The notes beneath the pieces were generated by a model that saw only the letters and a program-made list of their open reading frames with translations, had not been told where the DNA came from and did not search any database. This document shows positions 46,484 to 55,481 of a DNA stretch of 64,000 nucleotides, piece after piece. This DNA is from Paracoccaceae bacterium (lineage in GTDB: Bacteria > Pseudomonadota > Alphaproteobacteria > Rhodobacterales > Rhodobacteraceae), in NCBI GenBank assembly GCA_002402045.2, contig NVUX02000042.1, forward strand, positions 1-64,000, in the 5' to 3' direction. Made by a program: the position numbers and the translations under genes. The first letter of the stretch is position 1, and each line of letters begins with the position of its first letter.

Positions 46484-47596
46484 TTACATTTTCAGTAAGG
46501 CCGCCTCATGTGGGCGCAATGTGGAACGAACTGATGCGCCGTAGCTTCCGAAGCCATATTCAAGCTCCGGAAACAAGCTAAAAATCTCATTGCGGGCTTC
46601 TTGCGCCATGGTTCCAGCTTCCGCGGCATTGCCGGGATGGTAGCTTTCCGTGGCGGCACCGTTCGAAAAAATGATCTCGTGCGTATCAAACAAGATGTGG
46701 AAATAATCCACATTGTCATCTGCACTCTGGCGAATAATTGTGCTGTCATTGACCAGTGATTGTGCAGATGCCAGAAGCTCACCCTTGCCAAATAGCACTT
46801 CAGATTGCCATCCTTGTAGCATTACACGGTGAGCCGGAGAGAGCAAAAGATCGCGCGTATTGCCAATGGTACCTTTGCGGAAAAGAATCGGCGCTTTGCT
46901 GCCTTTGGCCTTTACACTCAGGGACCCAATCCAGCGGATAGGCTGAAAGCCATTATCCGCCGTGCGCACCAAATCGCCAACCGCAAGCGCTTCAATCGCG
47001 ATCTCACCACGGTCAGTCTCAATCATCGTGCCACGCACAAAACAATCCGGAACGGCTTCATCAAAGCTAACATCACCAATGCCAACATATCCCGTGTCTA
47101 CGTGATCTGCTCCGTTCGTAAATGTAACAGTAAAAGATGCTATTGGCGCGGAGAAGGTCACGGTTACAAATTCGCTGACAGCGGTATTCGTTTCGCCCTC
47201 AATTGACCCATCAGGTACGGATACCGTTTGGCCATCTAAATTTGTATAAATTACCGTAACCGGGTTCCCCATAGCATCAACGGCTGTGATGGTCACCAGA
47301 TCATCCCAGCTAAGGTTCCCGCCAGCGGCATTCCCGTCAACATCGTAAAGGTTGAACGTTACGTTGGCCATATCTTCGTTGAATTTTACGATAACTTCTG
47401 TTGGCTGGTCCGGAAAATCAGATTCGAGCGTTCCCTGGCCTACGGCCCCACCTATGCCCCATTGCTCACCGTTGCCGTTAACCGGGGTGAAAACATCCAC
47501 GCTCGCGGTATTAGTGCCTGTGCCGACAAAATCGTTGGTATTTCCCGGAGACGTGTCCAAATTGGCAGTCGTCCAATCAAGTACATATTCTGGCAT
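46484..47596 (-). CDS. Hint (hedgehog/intein) domain protein
   Basis: A 370-aa protein in two parts. Residues about 1-180 are an acidic, beta-rich module (Asn/Asp/Thr/Val), resembling secreted adhesin-like domains. Residues about 184-330 are a Hint_2 domain starting at Cys185 in DCFVRGTMIETDRGEIAIE, with the block LLLSPAHRVML (about 252-262) that carries the conserved His. There is no N-terminal signal peptide, so type I secretion is possible; I see no clear RTX nonapeptides. AAGGGG precedes the ATG. It is flanked by a terminator at its 3' end and a long AT-rich leader. Autoprocessing is plausible but not proven. Confidence 0.82.
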   Translation of the reverse strand: MPEYVLDWTTANLDTSPGNTNDFVGTGTNTASVDVFTPVNGNGEQWGIGGAVGQGTLESDFPDQPTEVIVKFNEDMANVTFNLYDVDGNAAGGNLSWDDLVTITAVDAMGNPVTVIYTNLDGQTVSVPDGSIEGETNTAVSEFVTVTFSAPIASFTVTFTNGADHVDTGYVGIGDVSFDEAVPDCFVRGTMIETDRGEIAIEALAVGDLVRTADNGFQPIRWIGSLSVKAKGSKAPILFRKGTIGNTRDLLLSPAHRVMLQGWQSEVLFGKGELLASAQSLVNDSTIIRQSADDNVDYFHILFDTHEIIFSNGAATESYHPGNAAEAGTMAQEARNEIFSLFPELEYGFGSYGASVRSTLRPHEAALLKM

Positions 47597-47971
47597 TTTT
47601 CACCCCTTACTTTGACTTGGCAACAATCACCAACATCAATTTAAAATAATATTAGAATGCAATTCATTTACTATGTATATCACCCCAAATTAGCCCGGCG
47701 CTACGTGCGGCGTCAAACCAAAATAGCTAAGTTGATTAATTTCATAGAATAGTATTGTTTCGTGTCAGAAATAAGACACAAAACCCCAAAATGCATACAA
47801 AATAGTTGCAAATTGATATTTGGAAGCCAAATTAACTGTGCCTTCGGAGAGTTGCATCTGCAAGGCTCCCCATAGGGTTGTTGTCGCGGTGAAAATCGAC
47901 CACAGCAGCCGAATCAGCAGCGAATGTTAAGAAAATTATCGGCAAATTGAAATCTGGACAATATTTCCCCG
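47597..47971. other. AT-rich intergenic stretch
   Basis: No gene is seen in about 375 bp between the Hint-domain gene and the rnpB promoter. It holds the leader of the minus-strand Hint gene (ribosome-binding site AAGGGG at its right side on that strand). It is clearly more AT-rich than the surrounding genes. I see no repeat or RNA fold that I can support. Confidence 0.6.
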
Positions 47972-47999
47972 TTGCACCTCCGAGTTAAACTGCTAAAAC
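47972..47999 (+). promoter_or_regulatory. Probable rnpB promoter
   Basis: TTGCAC (47972-47977) and TAAAAC (47994-47999) are spaced by 16 nt. The predicted start, near 48005-48006, coincides with the first paired base of RNase P RNA helix P1. Confidence 0.55.
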
Positions 48000-48004
48000 G
48001 CCAA

Positions 48005-48388
48005 TGCGGATGGCTGGATGACTGCGTGAAAGCGAGGAAAGTCCGGACTCCAGGAAGGCATGGCGCCGGTTAAGGACCGGCCGGGGTAACCCGAGGGAAA
48101 GCGCCACAGAAAATAAACCGCCAGCTAATGTCGTGGGTTCGCCTACGGCAAAACGCAGGTAAGGGTGAAACGGTGGGGTAAGAGCCCACCGCCTCGGAGG
48201 TAACTTTGAGGGCACGGCAAGCCCCGCCAGGAGCAAAGCCAAATAGGGGTCTCGCGAGGTTCGCCTCGGGTGCTTCCACCCAGAGACCCGGGTTGGCTGC
48301 TAGAGCGTATTGGTAACAATGCGCGCAGATGAATGGTCATCGAAGGGCTTTATGCCCGGAACAAAATCCGGCTTATAGGCCATCCGCA
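48005..48388 (+). ncRNA. rnpB: RNase P RNA, bacterial class A
   Basis: The catalytic RNA that matures tRNA 5' ends. The ends pair in helix P1: TGCGGATGGC (48005-48014) with GCCATCCGCA (48379-48388), ten perfect base pairs. The conserved blocks are all present: GAGGAAAGTCCGGACTC (48034-48050), GGTGAAACGGTGGGGTAAGA with AGCCCACCG after it (about 48164-48192), AGATGAATGGTCA (about 48327-48339) and ACAAAATCCGGCTTAT (48361-48376). The length of about 384 nt is usual for type A. The exact ends are set from P1. Confidence 0.97.
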
Positions 48389-48448
48389 AATACCCTTTCC
48401 AATGCACTTTCGCCGAAGCCGGTAAAATGGCATCGCAACCAAGAGCCT

Positions 48449-49222
48449 CTACGGGGTCGTATCAGGATAGGCGCGGGTGAAAACCAGACGTGTGGTCGTT
48501 GAGTCTGCGGGCTGAAAGCAATAGCCACCTTGGTCAAAGTTTTTGATACCCTCGGGGCTTTCGATACGGTTTTGCACCACATAGCGCGCCATCATCCCCC
48601 TTGCCTTTTTCGCAAAGAAGCTCACGATTTTGGCTTTGCCGTCCTTTAGCTCCATAAACACGGGCGTGGTCACCTTTGGCGCAAGCGCTTCGGGCTTCAC
48701 AGCGCTAAAGTATTCAACAGACGCACAGTTGAGTAGCGTTTCGCATTCGATCTCATTAATGGCCTCTGCAATGCGCGCGCCCCAATATTGATAAAGCGTT
48801 TTGCCGCGTCGCGTGGCAAGCCTGCTGCCCATTTCCAACCGATAGGGCTGAATATTATCCATCGGGCGCAGCAAGCCATATAGGCCAGACAGAATGCGGA
48901 GATGGTTTTGCGCATAAGCAAGCTCAGCGGCACTTAGGGTATCGGCTTGCAGGCCAGTATATGTGTCGCCGTTAAAGGCCAGCGCGGCGGGTTTTACCTG
49001 CTCGGGCGTTGGAGCCTCGGCAAAATCTTTAAAGCGGGCTTGGTTGAGCTTGGCCAGCGCGGGGCTGATACTCATCAGCTTTTGCAGCTCAGCCACGCTG
49101 AGGCGGCGGGCGGTGCGGCTAAGGCTGTAGGCATCGGCCTGATAGGCAGGCTCGGTGGCATCAAGTTTTAGCGCTACGCCCTCAAAATCAAGCTTTTTGG
49201 CGGGGGAAATAACGGTGAGCAT
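48449..49222 (-). CDS. yaaA: YaaA-family peroxide stress protein
   Basis: A 257-aa YaaA (DUF328/UPF0246) protein, linked in E. coli to lowering free iron during hydrogen peroxide stress. MLTVISPAKKLDF at the start, YTGLQADTLSAAELAYAQNHLRILSGLYG (about 98-126) and KKARGMMARYVV (about 204-215) are the family signatures. I chose ATG 49222, with AGGAGA upstream; the frame extends 22 codons further without support. Its 3' end lies about 60 nt beyond the rnpB 3' end, convergent. Confidence 0.95.
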   Translation of the reverse strand: MLTVISPAKKLDFEGVALKLDATEPAYQADAYSLSRTARRLSVAELQKLMSISPALAKLNQARFKDFAEAPTPEQVKPAALAFNGDTYTGLQADTLSAAELAYAQNHLRILSGLYGLLRPMDNIQPYRLEMGSRLATRRGKTLYQYWGARIAEAINEIECETLLNCASVEYFSAVKPEALAPKVTTPVFMELKDGKAKIVSFFAKKARGMMARYVVQNRIESPEGIKNFDQGGYCFQPADSTTTRLVFTRAYPDTTP

Positions 49223-49316
49223 GGCGGTCTCCTTTTGGTGATTTCTAGCGCGTTGTGCGCGGGGCGGCAAGCGGGCCGTGCTAGCCATATCCGCACAGAG
49301 CCGCTAGGCTTACGAC

Positions 49317-49955
49317 ATGACAGATTCCCTCATCCTCCCCGCAGCCGCCATGGTTATATTTACCTCAGCCGCCATTTATGGCTTTGGCTTTCTCAACGCT
49401 GAAATAAGCCATTGGCGCAGCTTTTGGAAAACCTTGCCCGTAGCAATTATGGCGCTTTTTGTCGCTGTTTTTGGGGGCTGGCTCCTAACCTTGGCCCTCG
49501 CGCTCAGCGCCATCGGAGACTACTTACTTTCTCGCGATGAAGACAAATTCACCATTGGGCTGGTCTCATTCCTCAGCGCGCATCTAATTTATATATGGCT
49601 GTTTTGGGAATTAATCGAGGTGGCTAGCTTTAGCTGGGGCCAAGGCGCAATGGTGGCCTATACCGTTATATATGGCGCATATTTATGGCCAAGAGCGGGG
49701 GAGCACCGCATACCTGTGCTGGCTTATATTATTGTGATCACAATAATGGTTGCCAGTGCGCTCATGCTGCCAACCGGCTATATGCTGGTGGTTTTGGGAA
49801 GCTTTTCCTTTGCTGTATCGGACAGCGTATTGGCGCTTGAGATGTTTGTGATCACAAAAAAGGAAACCAGAGTGGCGCTTAGTAAAGTGGTTTGGGTAAC
49901 TTATATCGCAGCGCAGGGGTTGCTCGTAATTGGCTTGCATGAAATTTCACAGTAG
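49317..49955 (+). CDS. YhhN/TMEM86-family membrane protein (lysoplasmalogenase-like)
   Basis: A 212-aa protein with about seven to eight TM helices. The core LALALSAIGDYLLSRDEDKFTIGLVSFLSAHLIYI (about 59-93, with GDYLLS then FxxGLxSFxxAHxxY) and the C-terminal SFAVSDSVLALEMF match the YhhN family. Characterised members hydrolyse the vinyl-ether bond of lysoplasmalogen. Bacterial roles are less clear. It ends 8 nt before an inverted repeat that precedes the XRE-regulated operon. Confidence 0.85.
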   Translation: MTDSLILPAAAMVIFTSAAIYGFGFLNAEISHWRSFWKTLPVAIMALFVAVFGGWLLTLALALSAIGDYLLSRDEDKFTIGLVSFLSAHLIYIWLFWELIEVASFSWGQGAMVAYTVIYGAYLWPRAGEHRIPVLAYIIVITIMVASALMLPTGYMLVVLGSFSFAVSDSVLALEMFVITKKETRVALSKVVWVTYIAAQGLLVIGLHEISQ

Positions 49956-49963
49956 TTTTTTCT

Positions 49964-49996
49964 TTTGGTGAAATTTTCTTTGACAATTTCACCAAA
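49964..49996. promoter_or_regulatory. Operator upstream of the XRE-cupin operon
   Basis: TTTGGTGAAATT (49964-49975) and AATTTCACCAAA (49985-49996) are perfect 12-bp inverted arms with a 9-nt spacer. The -35 hexamer TTGACA (49980-49985) starts in the spacer and ends on the first base of the right arm, so a bound regulator would block RNA polymerase. Binding by the XRE-cupin protein encoded at 50035 is inferred from position. Confidence 0.85.
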
Positions 49997-50009
49997 TCAT
50001 CCCTAACTA
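49980..50009 (+). promoter_or_regulatory. Promoter of the XRE-DMGDH-MttB operon
   Basis: A consensus -35 TTGACA (49980-49985) is followed after 18 nt by TAACTA (50004-50009), a moderate -10. It lies 26 nt upstream of the regulator's start codon and overlaps the operator, so the operon should be autoregulated. Confidence 0.6.
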
Positions 50010-50034
50010 AAGGCGCAACAACAAAAGGCGCGCC

Positions 50035-50616
50035 ATGTCCAACCTAGCAGAAACCACTGATACCGCACCCGGCGCGCTTGGCCGAAGTTTGCGTGGCCTA
50101 CGCAAAGCACGCGGAATAACACTGAAAGAGCTGGCCCTTAAAGTTGGCCGCTCTGTGGGTTTTATCAGCCAGATAGAACGCGGGATTTCAGAGCCATCCA
50201 TAACCGACCTGCGGCGCATAGCCGGCGCTTTTGAGGTGCCCACCAGCTGGTTTTTCATGTTGGAAGACATAGACACACCTGAGCAAAAATTCATTGTGCG
50301 CACAGGCGCGCGGCGGGCTTTGGGCACCTCTGAAGAGGGCATTTTAGAGGAACTGCTTTCGCCCGATCTGGGCGGGGCCTTCGAGATGTTTCGCACGGTG
50401 ATTGAGCCGGGGGCGGCGTCGTCTGAACTGCTGAAGCGCGACACTGAGGAAGCGGGCTATATCGCCGCCGGTGAAATTGATTTCTGGATTGATGAAACGC
50501 GTTTCAGCCTAAAGGCGGGAGACAGCTTTCGGTTTGACCATAAATCGCACCGTTGGCACAACAAAGGCCAAGTACAATGCGTTATTATCTGGGTTGTTAG
50601 CCCGCCGGTGTATTAG
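50035..50616 (+). CDS. XRE-family regulator with cupin domain
   Basis: A 193-aa regulator. The helix-turn-helix is at about residues 14-70 (LGRSLRGLRKARGITLKELA, VGFISQIERGISEPSITDLRRIA). A C-terminal cupin barrel is at about 115-190 (EAGYIAAGEIDFWI, LKAGDSFRFDHKSHRWHN). The PuuR-like family includes regulators of amine and amino-acid catabolism, in which the cupin is thought to bind the inducer. It is the first gene of an operon with two flavoproteins and an MttB-family enzyme (9-nt gap to the next gene) and lies right behind an inverted repeat. Confidence 0.92.
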   Translation: MSNLAETTDTAPGALGRSLRGLRKARGITLKELALKVGRSVGFISQIERGISEPSITDLRRIAGAFEVPTSWFFMLEDIDTPEQKFIVRTGARRALGTSEEGILEELLSPDLGGAFEMFRTVIEPGAASSELLKRDTEEAGYIAAGEIDFWIDETRFSLKAGDSFRFDHKSHRWHNKGQVQCVIIWVVSPPVY

Positions 50617-50625
50617 GAGCATATT

Positions 50626-53058
50626 GTGAGTTTACCACGCCATGCACGGGTTGTGATTATCGGGGGCGGGGCCATAGGAGCCTCTTGCCTGTACCACCTT
50701 GCCAAGGCCGGCTGGACCGACGCCTTGCTGCTGGAGAAAAATGAGCTGACCAGTGGCAGCACGTGGCATGCAGCGGGTAATGTTCCTACGTTTTCAATGT
50801 CTTGGTCGCTGATGAATATGCAGCGCTATTCGGTCGAGCTATACCAAGGGCTGGCAAAGGCAGTGGATTATCCGATGAATTACCACATGACGGGCAGCCT
50901 GCGCCTTGCGCATAACCGCAACCGAATGATGGAATTTGAGCGGGCCTGCGGCATGGGGCGGCATCAGGGGATGAACCTCGAAATGTGTGCGGTTTCAGAC
51001 CTGAAAGCGCGCTATCCGTTTTTGGAAACCCACGACCTCGCGGGTGGCATGTATGACCCCGCCGATGGCGATATCGACCCCTCGCAGCTTACACAAGCGC
51101 TGGCCAAAGGGGCGCGGGATATGGGGGCAAAGATCGAGCGTTTTTGCCCCGTTACCGCCGTGAGTCGGCAGGATGGCGAATGGATACTGAGCACCCCAAA
51201 GGGCAAAGTGCGGGCCGAAATCGTGGTGAATGCAGCAGGCTACCGCGCACAGGAACTCGGGCGGATGTTTATCCCGCATGGGGGCCGCGAAGTGCCGATG
51301 ATGACCATGTCGCATCAATACTTGCTAACTGACGAAATACCAGAGCTTCAAGCGTGGAGCGAAAGCGCGGGGCAAAAGCTGCCGTTGCTCCGCGATGTGG
51401 ATAGCTCCTATTATCTGCGGCAGGAAAAATTCGGGCTGAACCTTGGGCCGTATGAGGCCAACTGCAAGCCCCATTGGCAAACCCCGAGCGACCCTATGCC
51501 GGATGATTTCTCGTTTCAGCTTTATCCAGACGACCTTGAGCGGCTGGAATGGCACATGGAAGACGCGATGGCACGGGTGCCTATTTTGGGCACCGCAGGT
51601 ATTAACAAAGTCATTAACGGCCCAATTCCCTACACGCCTGATGGTAACCCGCTAATCGGCCCTATGCCCGGCGTGCCCAACGCCTTTGAGGCCTGCGTGT
51701 TTACCTTTGGCATTGCCCAAGCGGGCGGTGCGGGCAAAGTGCTGGCGGAGTGGGTAACGGAAGGCCAAACAGAGTGGGATATGTGGGCGGTGGACCCCCG
51801 CCGCTTTACCAGTTTTGCTGATCAGAGCTACACAAATGTGAAGGGCCGCGAGGTTTACGCCAATGAATATGCCATGCATTTCCCACATCATGAATGGCCA
51901 GAAGGGCGGGGCAAACGGCTTTCACAGAACCACGATAAAGTCACCGCTTTGGGCGGCGTAATGGGCGCGTATGCGGGCTGGGAGCGGGCGAATTGGTTTG
52001 CAAAATCTGGCGATGATACCCGTGAAGAAAGCACCCATACGTGGGGCCGCCAAGGCCCGTGGTTTGCCCGCGTAGCCGAAGAATGCGCGGCAGTGGCTGA
52101 GGGCGCGGGGGTGCTGGACCTCCCCGGGTTTTCCCGTTTTGAGCTGGGCGGCGCGGGGGCGGCGGCGTGGTTGAAAAGCCAAATCTCTGGTGCTTTGCCC
52201 AAAATAGGCCGAATGAACCTCGCCTATTTTGCCGACACGCGCGGGCGAATACTGACCGAAATGTCGGTCATGCGCTTTGAGGAAAATAACTTCCTTCTCA
52301 TGACCGCCGCCACGGCGGAATGGCACGATTTTGAGTTGCTGAAATCCACCCTCCCCGAGGGCCTGACCCTGCGCAACGTCACGGAGGCGTCCTCTGCTTT
52401 GATTGTCAGTGGTCCCAAAACCCGCGCACTGTTTGCAGGCATTTCTGATGCCGACCTAAGCCTCTCGTGGCTCAGCCACCAACGCACCAATGTAGCAGGC
52501 CGCCCTGCCCTTTTGGCGCGGGTATCCTTTGCAGGAGAGCTCGGCTGGGAGGTGCATGCAGCCAATGCTGATATGCCGAAAATATACGCCGCTGTGCTAG
52601 CCGCAGGGGCAAAGCCCTTTGGCATGTATGCGCTGGATAGCCTGCGGCTGGAAAAGGGATACCGGACGTGGAAAGGCGATCTTTCCAGCGATTATACTTT
52701 GCTGGAAGCGGGGCTTTCGCGCTTCATCAAGCTTGATAAAGCTGAGGATTTCCCTGGCAAAGCGGCGCTTGGTTCCGAGCCCCCCTCCAAGAAGTTTGCA
52801 ACACTCATTGTGACGGCAGGCGACCAAGACGCGCCTTATATGGCAACGGTTTGGCACGGTGATACCGTGGTTGGTGAGGTCACCTCGGGCGGTTGGGGCC
52901 ACCGAATAAACGCTTCGATTGCCCTCTGCATGCTTGGCACTGAGTGCGCAGTTGCAGGCACCAAGCTTGAGATAGAAATTTACGGCCAGCGCTACCCGGC
53001 CGAAGTACAACCCAATGGGCCGCTATATGACCCAAAAAACGAAAGGATTCGCGCATGA
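50626..53058 (+). CDS. Dimethylglycine-dehydrogenase-like flavoprotein with GcvT domain (copy 1)
   Basis: An 810-aa enzyme. The N-terminal FAD domain has IIGGGAIGAS (11-20) and the SGSTWHAAG motif, in which His48 aligns with the residue that binds FAD covalently in dimethylglycine dehydrogenase. An FAO_M-type linker follows. The C-terminal half (about 430-810) is a folate-binding GcvT domain (SFAGELGWEVH, ALDSLRLEKGYRTWKGDLS). Such enzymes oxidatively remove N-methyl groups and pass the carbon to tetrahydrofolate. The start is GTG 50626 after AGGAG. It overlaps the second copy by ATGA. Substrate inferred to be an N-methylated amino acid or betaine derivative. Confidence 0.9.
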   Translation: MSLPRHARVVIIGGGAIGASCLYHLAKAGWTDALLLEKNELTSGSTWHAAGNVPTFSMSWSLMNMQRYSVELYQGLAKAVDYPMNYHMTGSLRLAHNRNRMMEFERACGMGRHQGMNLEMCAVSDLKARYPFLETHDLAGGMYDPADGDIDPSQLTQALAKGARDMGAKIERFCPVTAVSRQDGEWILSTPKGKVRAEIVVNAAGYRAQELGRMFIPHGGREVPMMTMSHQYLLTDEIPELQAWSESAGQKLPLLRDVDSSYYLRQEKFGLNLGPYEANCKPHWQTPSDPMPDDFSFQLYPDDLERLEWHMEDAMARVPILGTAGINKVINGPIPYTPDGNPLIGPMPGVPNAFEACVFTFGIAQAGGAGKVLAEWVTEGQTEWDMWAVDPRRFTSFADQSYTNVKGREVYANEYAMHFPHHEWPEGRGKRLSQNHDKVTALGGVMGAYAGWERANWFAKSGDDTREESTHTWGRQGPWFARVAEECAAVAEGAGVLDLPGFSRFELGGAGAAAWLKSQISGALPKIGRMNLAYFADTRGRILTEMSVMRFEENNFLLMTAATAEWHDFELLKSTLPEGLTLRNVTEASSALIVSGPKTRALFAGISDADLSLSWLSHQRTNVAGRPALLARVSFAGELGWEVHAANADMPKIYAAVLAAGAKPFGMYALDSLRLEKGYRTWKGDLSSDYTLLEAGLSRFIKLDKAEDFPGKAALGSEPPSKKFATLIVTAGDQDAPYMATVWHGDTVVGEVTSGGWGHRINASIALCMLGTECAVAGTKLEIEIYGQRYPAEVQPNGPLYDPKNERIRA

Positions 53059-55481
53059 AAACGCTTCCAAAGCACGCTCGTGCTGTCATTATTGGCGGCG
53101 GCGTGGCCGGCGCTAGCGTGGCATACCACCTCGCCAATTTGGGCTGGACAGATGTGGTGTTGCTGGAGCGCAAGCAGCTCACCTCCGGCACCACGTGGCA
53201 CGCCGCGGGGCTTATTGGCCAGCTGCGCGCGTCCTCAAACATGACCCGCTTAGCGAAGTATTCGGCTGAGCTTTATCAAGGGCTGGAAGCCGAAACGGGC
53301 GTGGCTACGGGCTTGCGGCAAACCGGCTCGATTACGGTCGCGCTCACGGAAGCGCGGCTAGAGGAGCTTTACCGGCAGGCCTCTATGGCGCGGGCATTTG
53401 GCGTGCCGGTGGAGGAAATTTCGGCCACGGAAGTGAAAGCGCGCTATGAGCATTTGAATATCGACGGCGTGCTGGGCGCGGTTTATTTGCCGACAGATGG
53501 ACAGGGTGACCCCGCAAATATTGCGCTGGCCATGGCCAAGGGCGCGCGGCAGATGGGGGCGCATATTTTTGAAAATGTGAAGGTTTTGGATATTAGGACA
53601 GCCAACGGCCGCGTAGCATCAGTGCTGACAGATCAAGGTGAAATCACCTGTGACCACGTGGTGAATTGCGCCGGTATGTGGGGCCGTGAGGTGGGCGCGA
53701 TGGCGGGGGTTACCGTGCCGCTACACGCCTGTGAACATTTTTACATTGTCACCGAGGCCATTGATAACCTTGGGAAACTCCCCGTACTGCGGGTGCCTGA
53801 CGAGTGCGCGTATTACAAGGAGGACGCGGGTAAAATACTGCTCGGGGCGTTTGAGCCAGTGGCCAAACCGTGGGGCATGAACGGCATTCCGGAGGATTTT
53901 GAGTTTGACCAACTGCCCGAGGATTTTGACCATTTTGAGCCAATTCTGGAAAAGGCGATTAACCGGATGCCGCTGCTGGCGGAGGCTGGAATTCACACGT
54001 TTTTTAACGGGCCAGAGAGCTTTACGCCGGATGATCGGTATTACCTCGGCGAAGCGCCCGAGGTTGGTAATTTTTGGGTGTGCGCGGGGTTTAACTCGGT
54101 TGGTATCCAGTCTGCTGGTGGTGCGGGCATGGCGCTTGCGCAGTGGATGGAAGACGGCCAACCGCCGTTTGATTTGTGGGATGTCGATATCCGCCGCGCC
54201 CAGCCATTCCAGCGCAACCGGCGCTATTTGAGAGAGCGCGTAACCGAGACGCTAGGGCTGCTTTACGCCGATCACTACCCCTATCGCCAAATGGAAACGG
54301 CGCGGGGGGTGCGGCGCTCTCCGGTGCATGAAATCTTGAAAGAGCGCGGTGCGGTGTTTGGGGAAATGGCGGGCTGGGAGCGGGCGAACTGGTTTGCCAA
54401 TGAAGGCCAGAAGCGAGAATACGAATATAGCTGGGGGCGGCAAAATTGGTTTGAAAACCAGCGCGCCGAGCATATGGCTGTGCGCGAAGGCGTGGGCGTG
54501 TTTGACATGACAAGCTTTGGTAAAATTCGCGTAGAGGGCCGCGATGCGCTGGCCTTTATGCAACGGGTGTGTGCCAACCAGATGGACGTGGCCACTGGCC
54601 GAATTGTGTATACCCAAATGCTGAACCCGCGCGGCGGGATAGAGTGCGACCTGACGGTGACGCGGCTTTCTGAAACCGCCTTTTTGCTGGTGGTGCCGGG
54701 GGCAACTTTGCAGCGGGATTTGGCATGGCTGCGGCGGCATTTTGCAGATGAGTTTGTGGTGATAACCGACATAACCGCTGGCGAGGCCGTTTTTGCCGTG
54801 ATGGGGCCAGACAGCCGCGCGCTTTTGCAAAAAATCAGCCCAGCGGATTTCAGCAACGCGGCCCATCCGTTTGGCACGATGCGGGAGATCGAGATAGGCC
54901 TCGGCATCGCCCGCGCCCACCGCGTTACGTATGTTGGCGAACTGGGCTGGGAGATTTATGCCAGCACCGACCAAGCCGCGCATATCTTTGAGGAAATTCT
55001 GGGTGCGGGGGCCACACCCTGCGGGCTGCACGCGCTGGATAGCTGCCGGCTGGAAAAGGGATATCGCCATTTTGGCCATGATATTACGGATGAGGATCAC
55101 GTGTTGGAAGCCGGTCTTGGCTTTGCCGTAAAGCCCGACAAAGGCGATTTTATTGGCCGCGAAGCCGTGCTGGAAAAGCGCGAAACCGGCCTTACCCGCC
55201 GCCTTGTGCAGTTCAAACTAAACGACCCCGAGCCGATGCTTTACCACAACGAGCCCATCTTGCGGGATGGCAAAATTGTGGGCCACCTGAGCTCGGGCGG
55301 CTACGGCCATGCGCTGGGGGCGAGCATCGGGCTGGGCTATGTGCCGAGCCAAGAGCAAAGCGCGGCAGACGTGCTGGCCTCAAGTTATGAAATCGAAATC
55401 GCGGGGGCGCGCTTTAAAGCCACCGCCAGCCTTAAGCCACTGTATGACCCGACATCGGCGCGGGTAAAGGAGGACGGATGA
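53055..55481 (+). CDS. Dimethylglycine-dehydrogenase-like flavoprotein with GcvT domain (copy 2)
   Basis: An 808-aa paralogue of the preceding enzyme with the same layout. The FAD motif is IIGGGVAGAS (12-21) and the covalent-FAD His49 is in SGTTWHAAG. The GcvT half has TYVGELGWEIY and ALDSCRLEKGYRHFGHDIT. The two copies differ clearly along their length (for example VPTFSMSWSLMNMQRYS against IGQLRASSNMTRLAKYS near the active site), so they probably act on different substrates or successive methyl groups. It overlaps the MttB-like gene by ATGA, so all three enzymes are coupled. Confidence 0.9.
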   Translation: MKTLPKHARAVIIGGGVAGASVAYHLANLGWTDVVLLERKQLTSGTTWHAAGLIGQLRASSNMTRLAKYSAELYQGLEAETGVATGLRQTGSITVALTEARLEELYRQASMARAFGVPVEEISATEVKARYEHLNIDGVLGAVYLPTDGQGDPANIALAMAKGARQMGAHIFENVKVLDIRTANGRVASVLTDQGEITCDHVVNCAGMWGREVGAMAGVTVPLHACEHFYIVTEAIDNLGKLPVLRVPDECAYYKEDAGKILLGAFEPVAKPWGMNGIPEDFEFDQLPEDFDHFEPILEKAINRMPLLAEAGIHTFFNGPESFTPDDRYYLGEAPEVGNFWVCAGFNSVGIQSAGGAGMALAQWMEDGQPPFDLWDVDIRRAQPFQRNRRYLRERVTETLGLLYADHYPYRQMETARGVRRSPVHEILKERGAVFGEMAGWERANWFANEGQKREYEYSWGRQNWFENQRAEHMAVREGVGVFDMTSFGKIRVEGRDALAFMQRVCANQMDVATGRIVYTQMLNPRGGIECDLTVTRLSETAFLLVVPGATLQRDLAWLRRHFADEFVVITDITAGEAVFAVMGPDSRALLQKISPADFSNAAHPFGTMREIEIGLGIARAHRVTYVGELGWEIYASTDQAAHIFEEILGAGATPCGLHALDSCRLEKGYRHFGHDITDEDHVLEAGLGFAVKPDKGDFIGREAVLEKRETGLTRRLVQFKLNDPEPMLYHNEPILRDGKIVGHLSSGGYGHALGASIGLGYVPSQEQSAADVLASSYEIEIAGARFKATASLKPLYDPTSARVKEDG

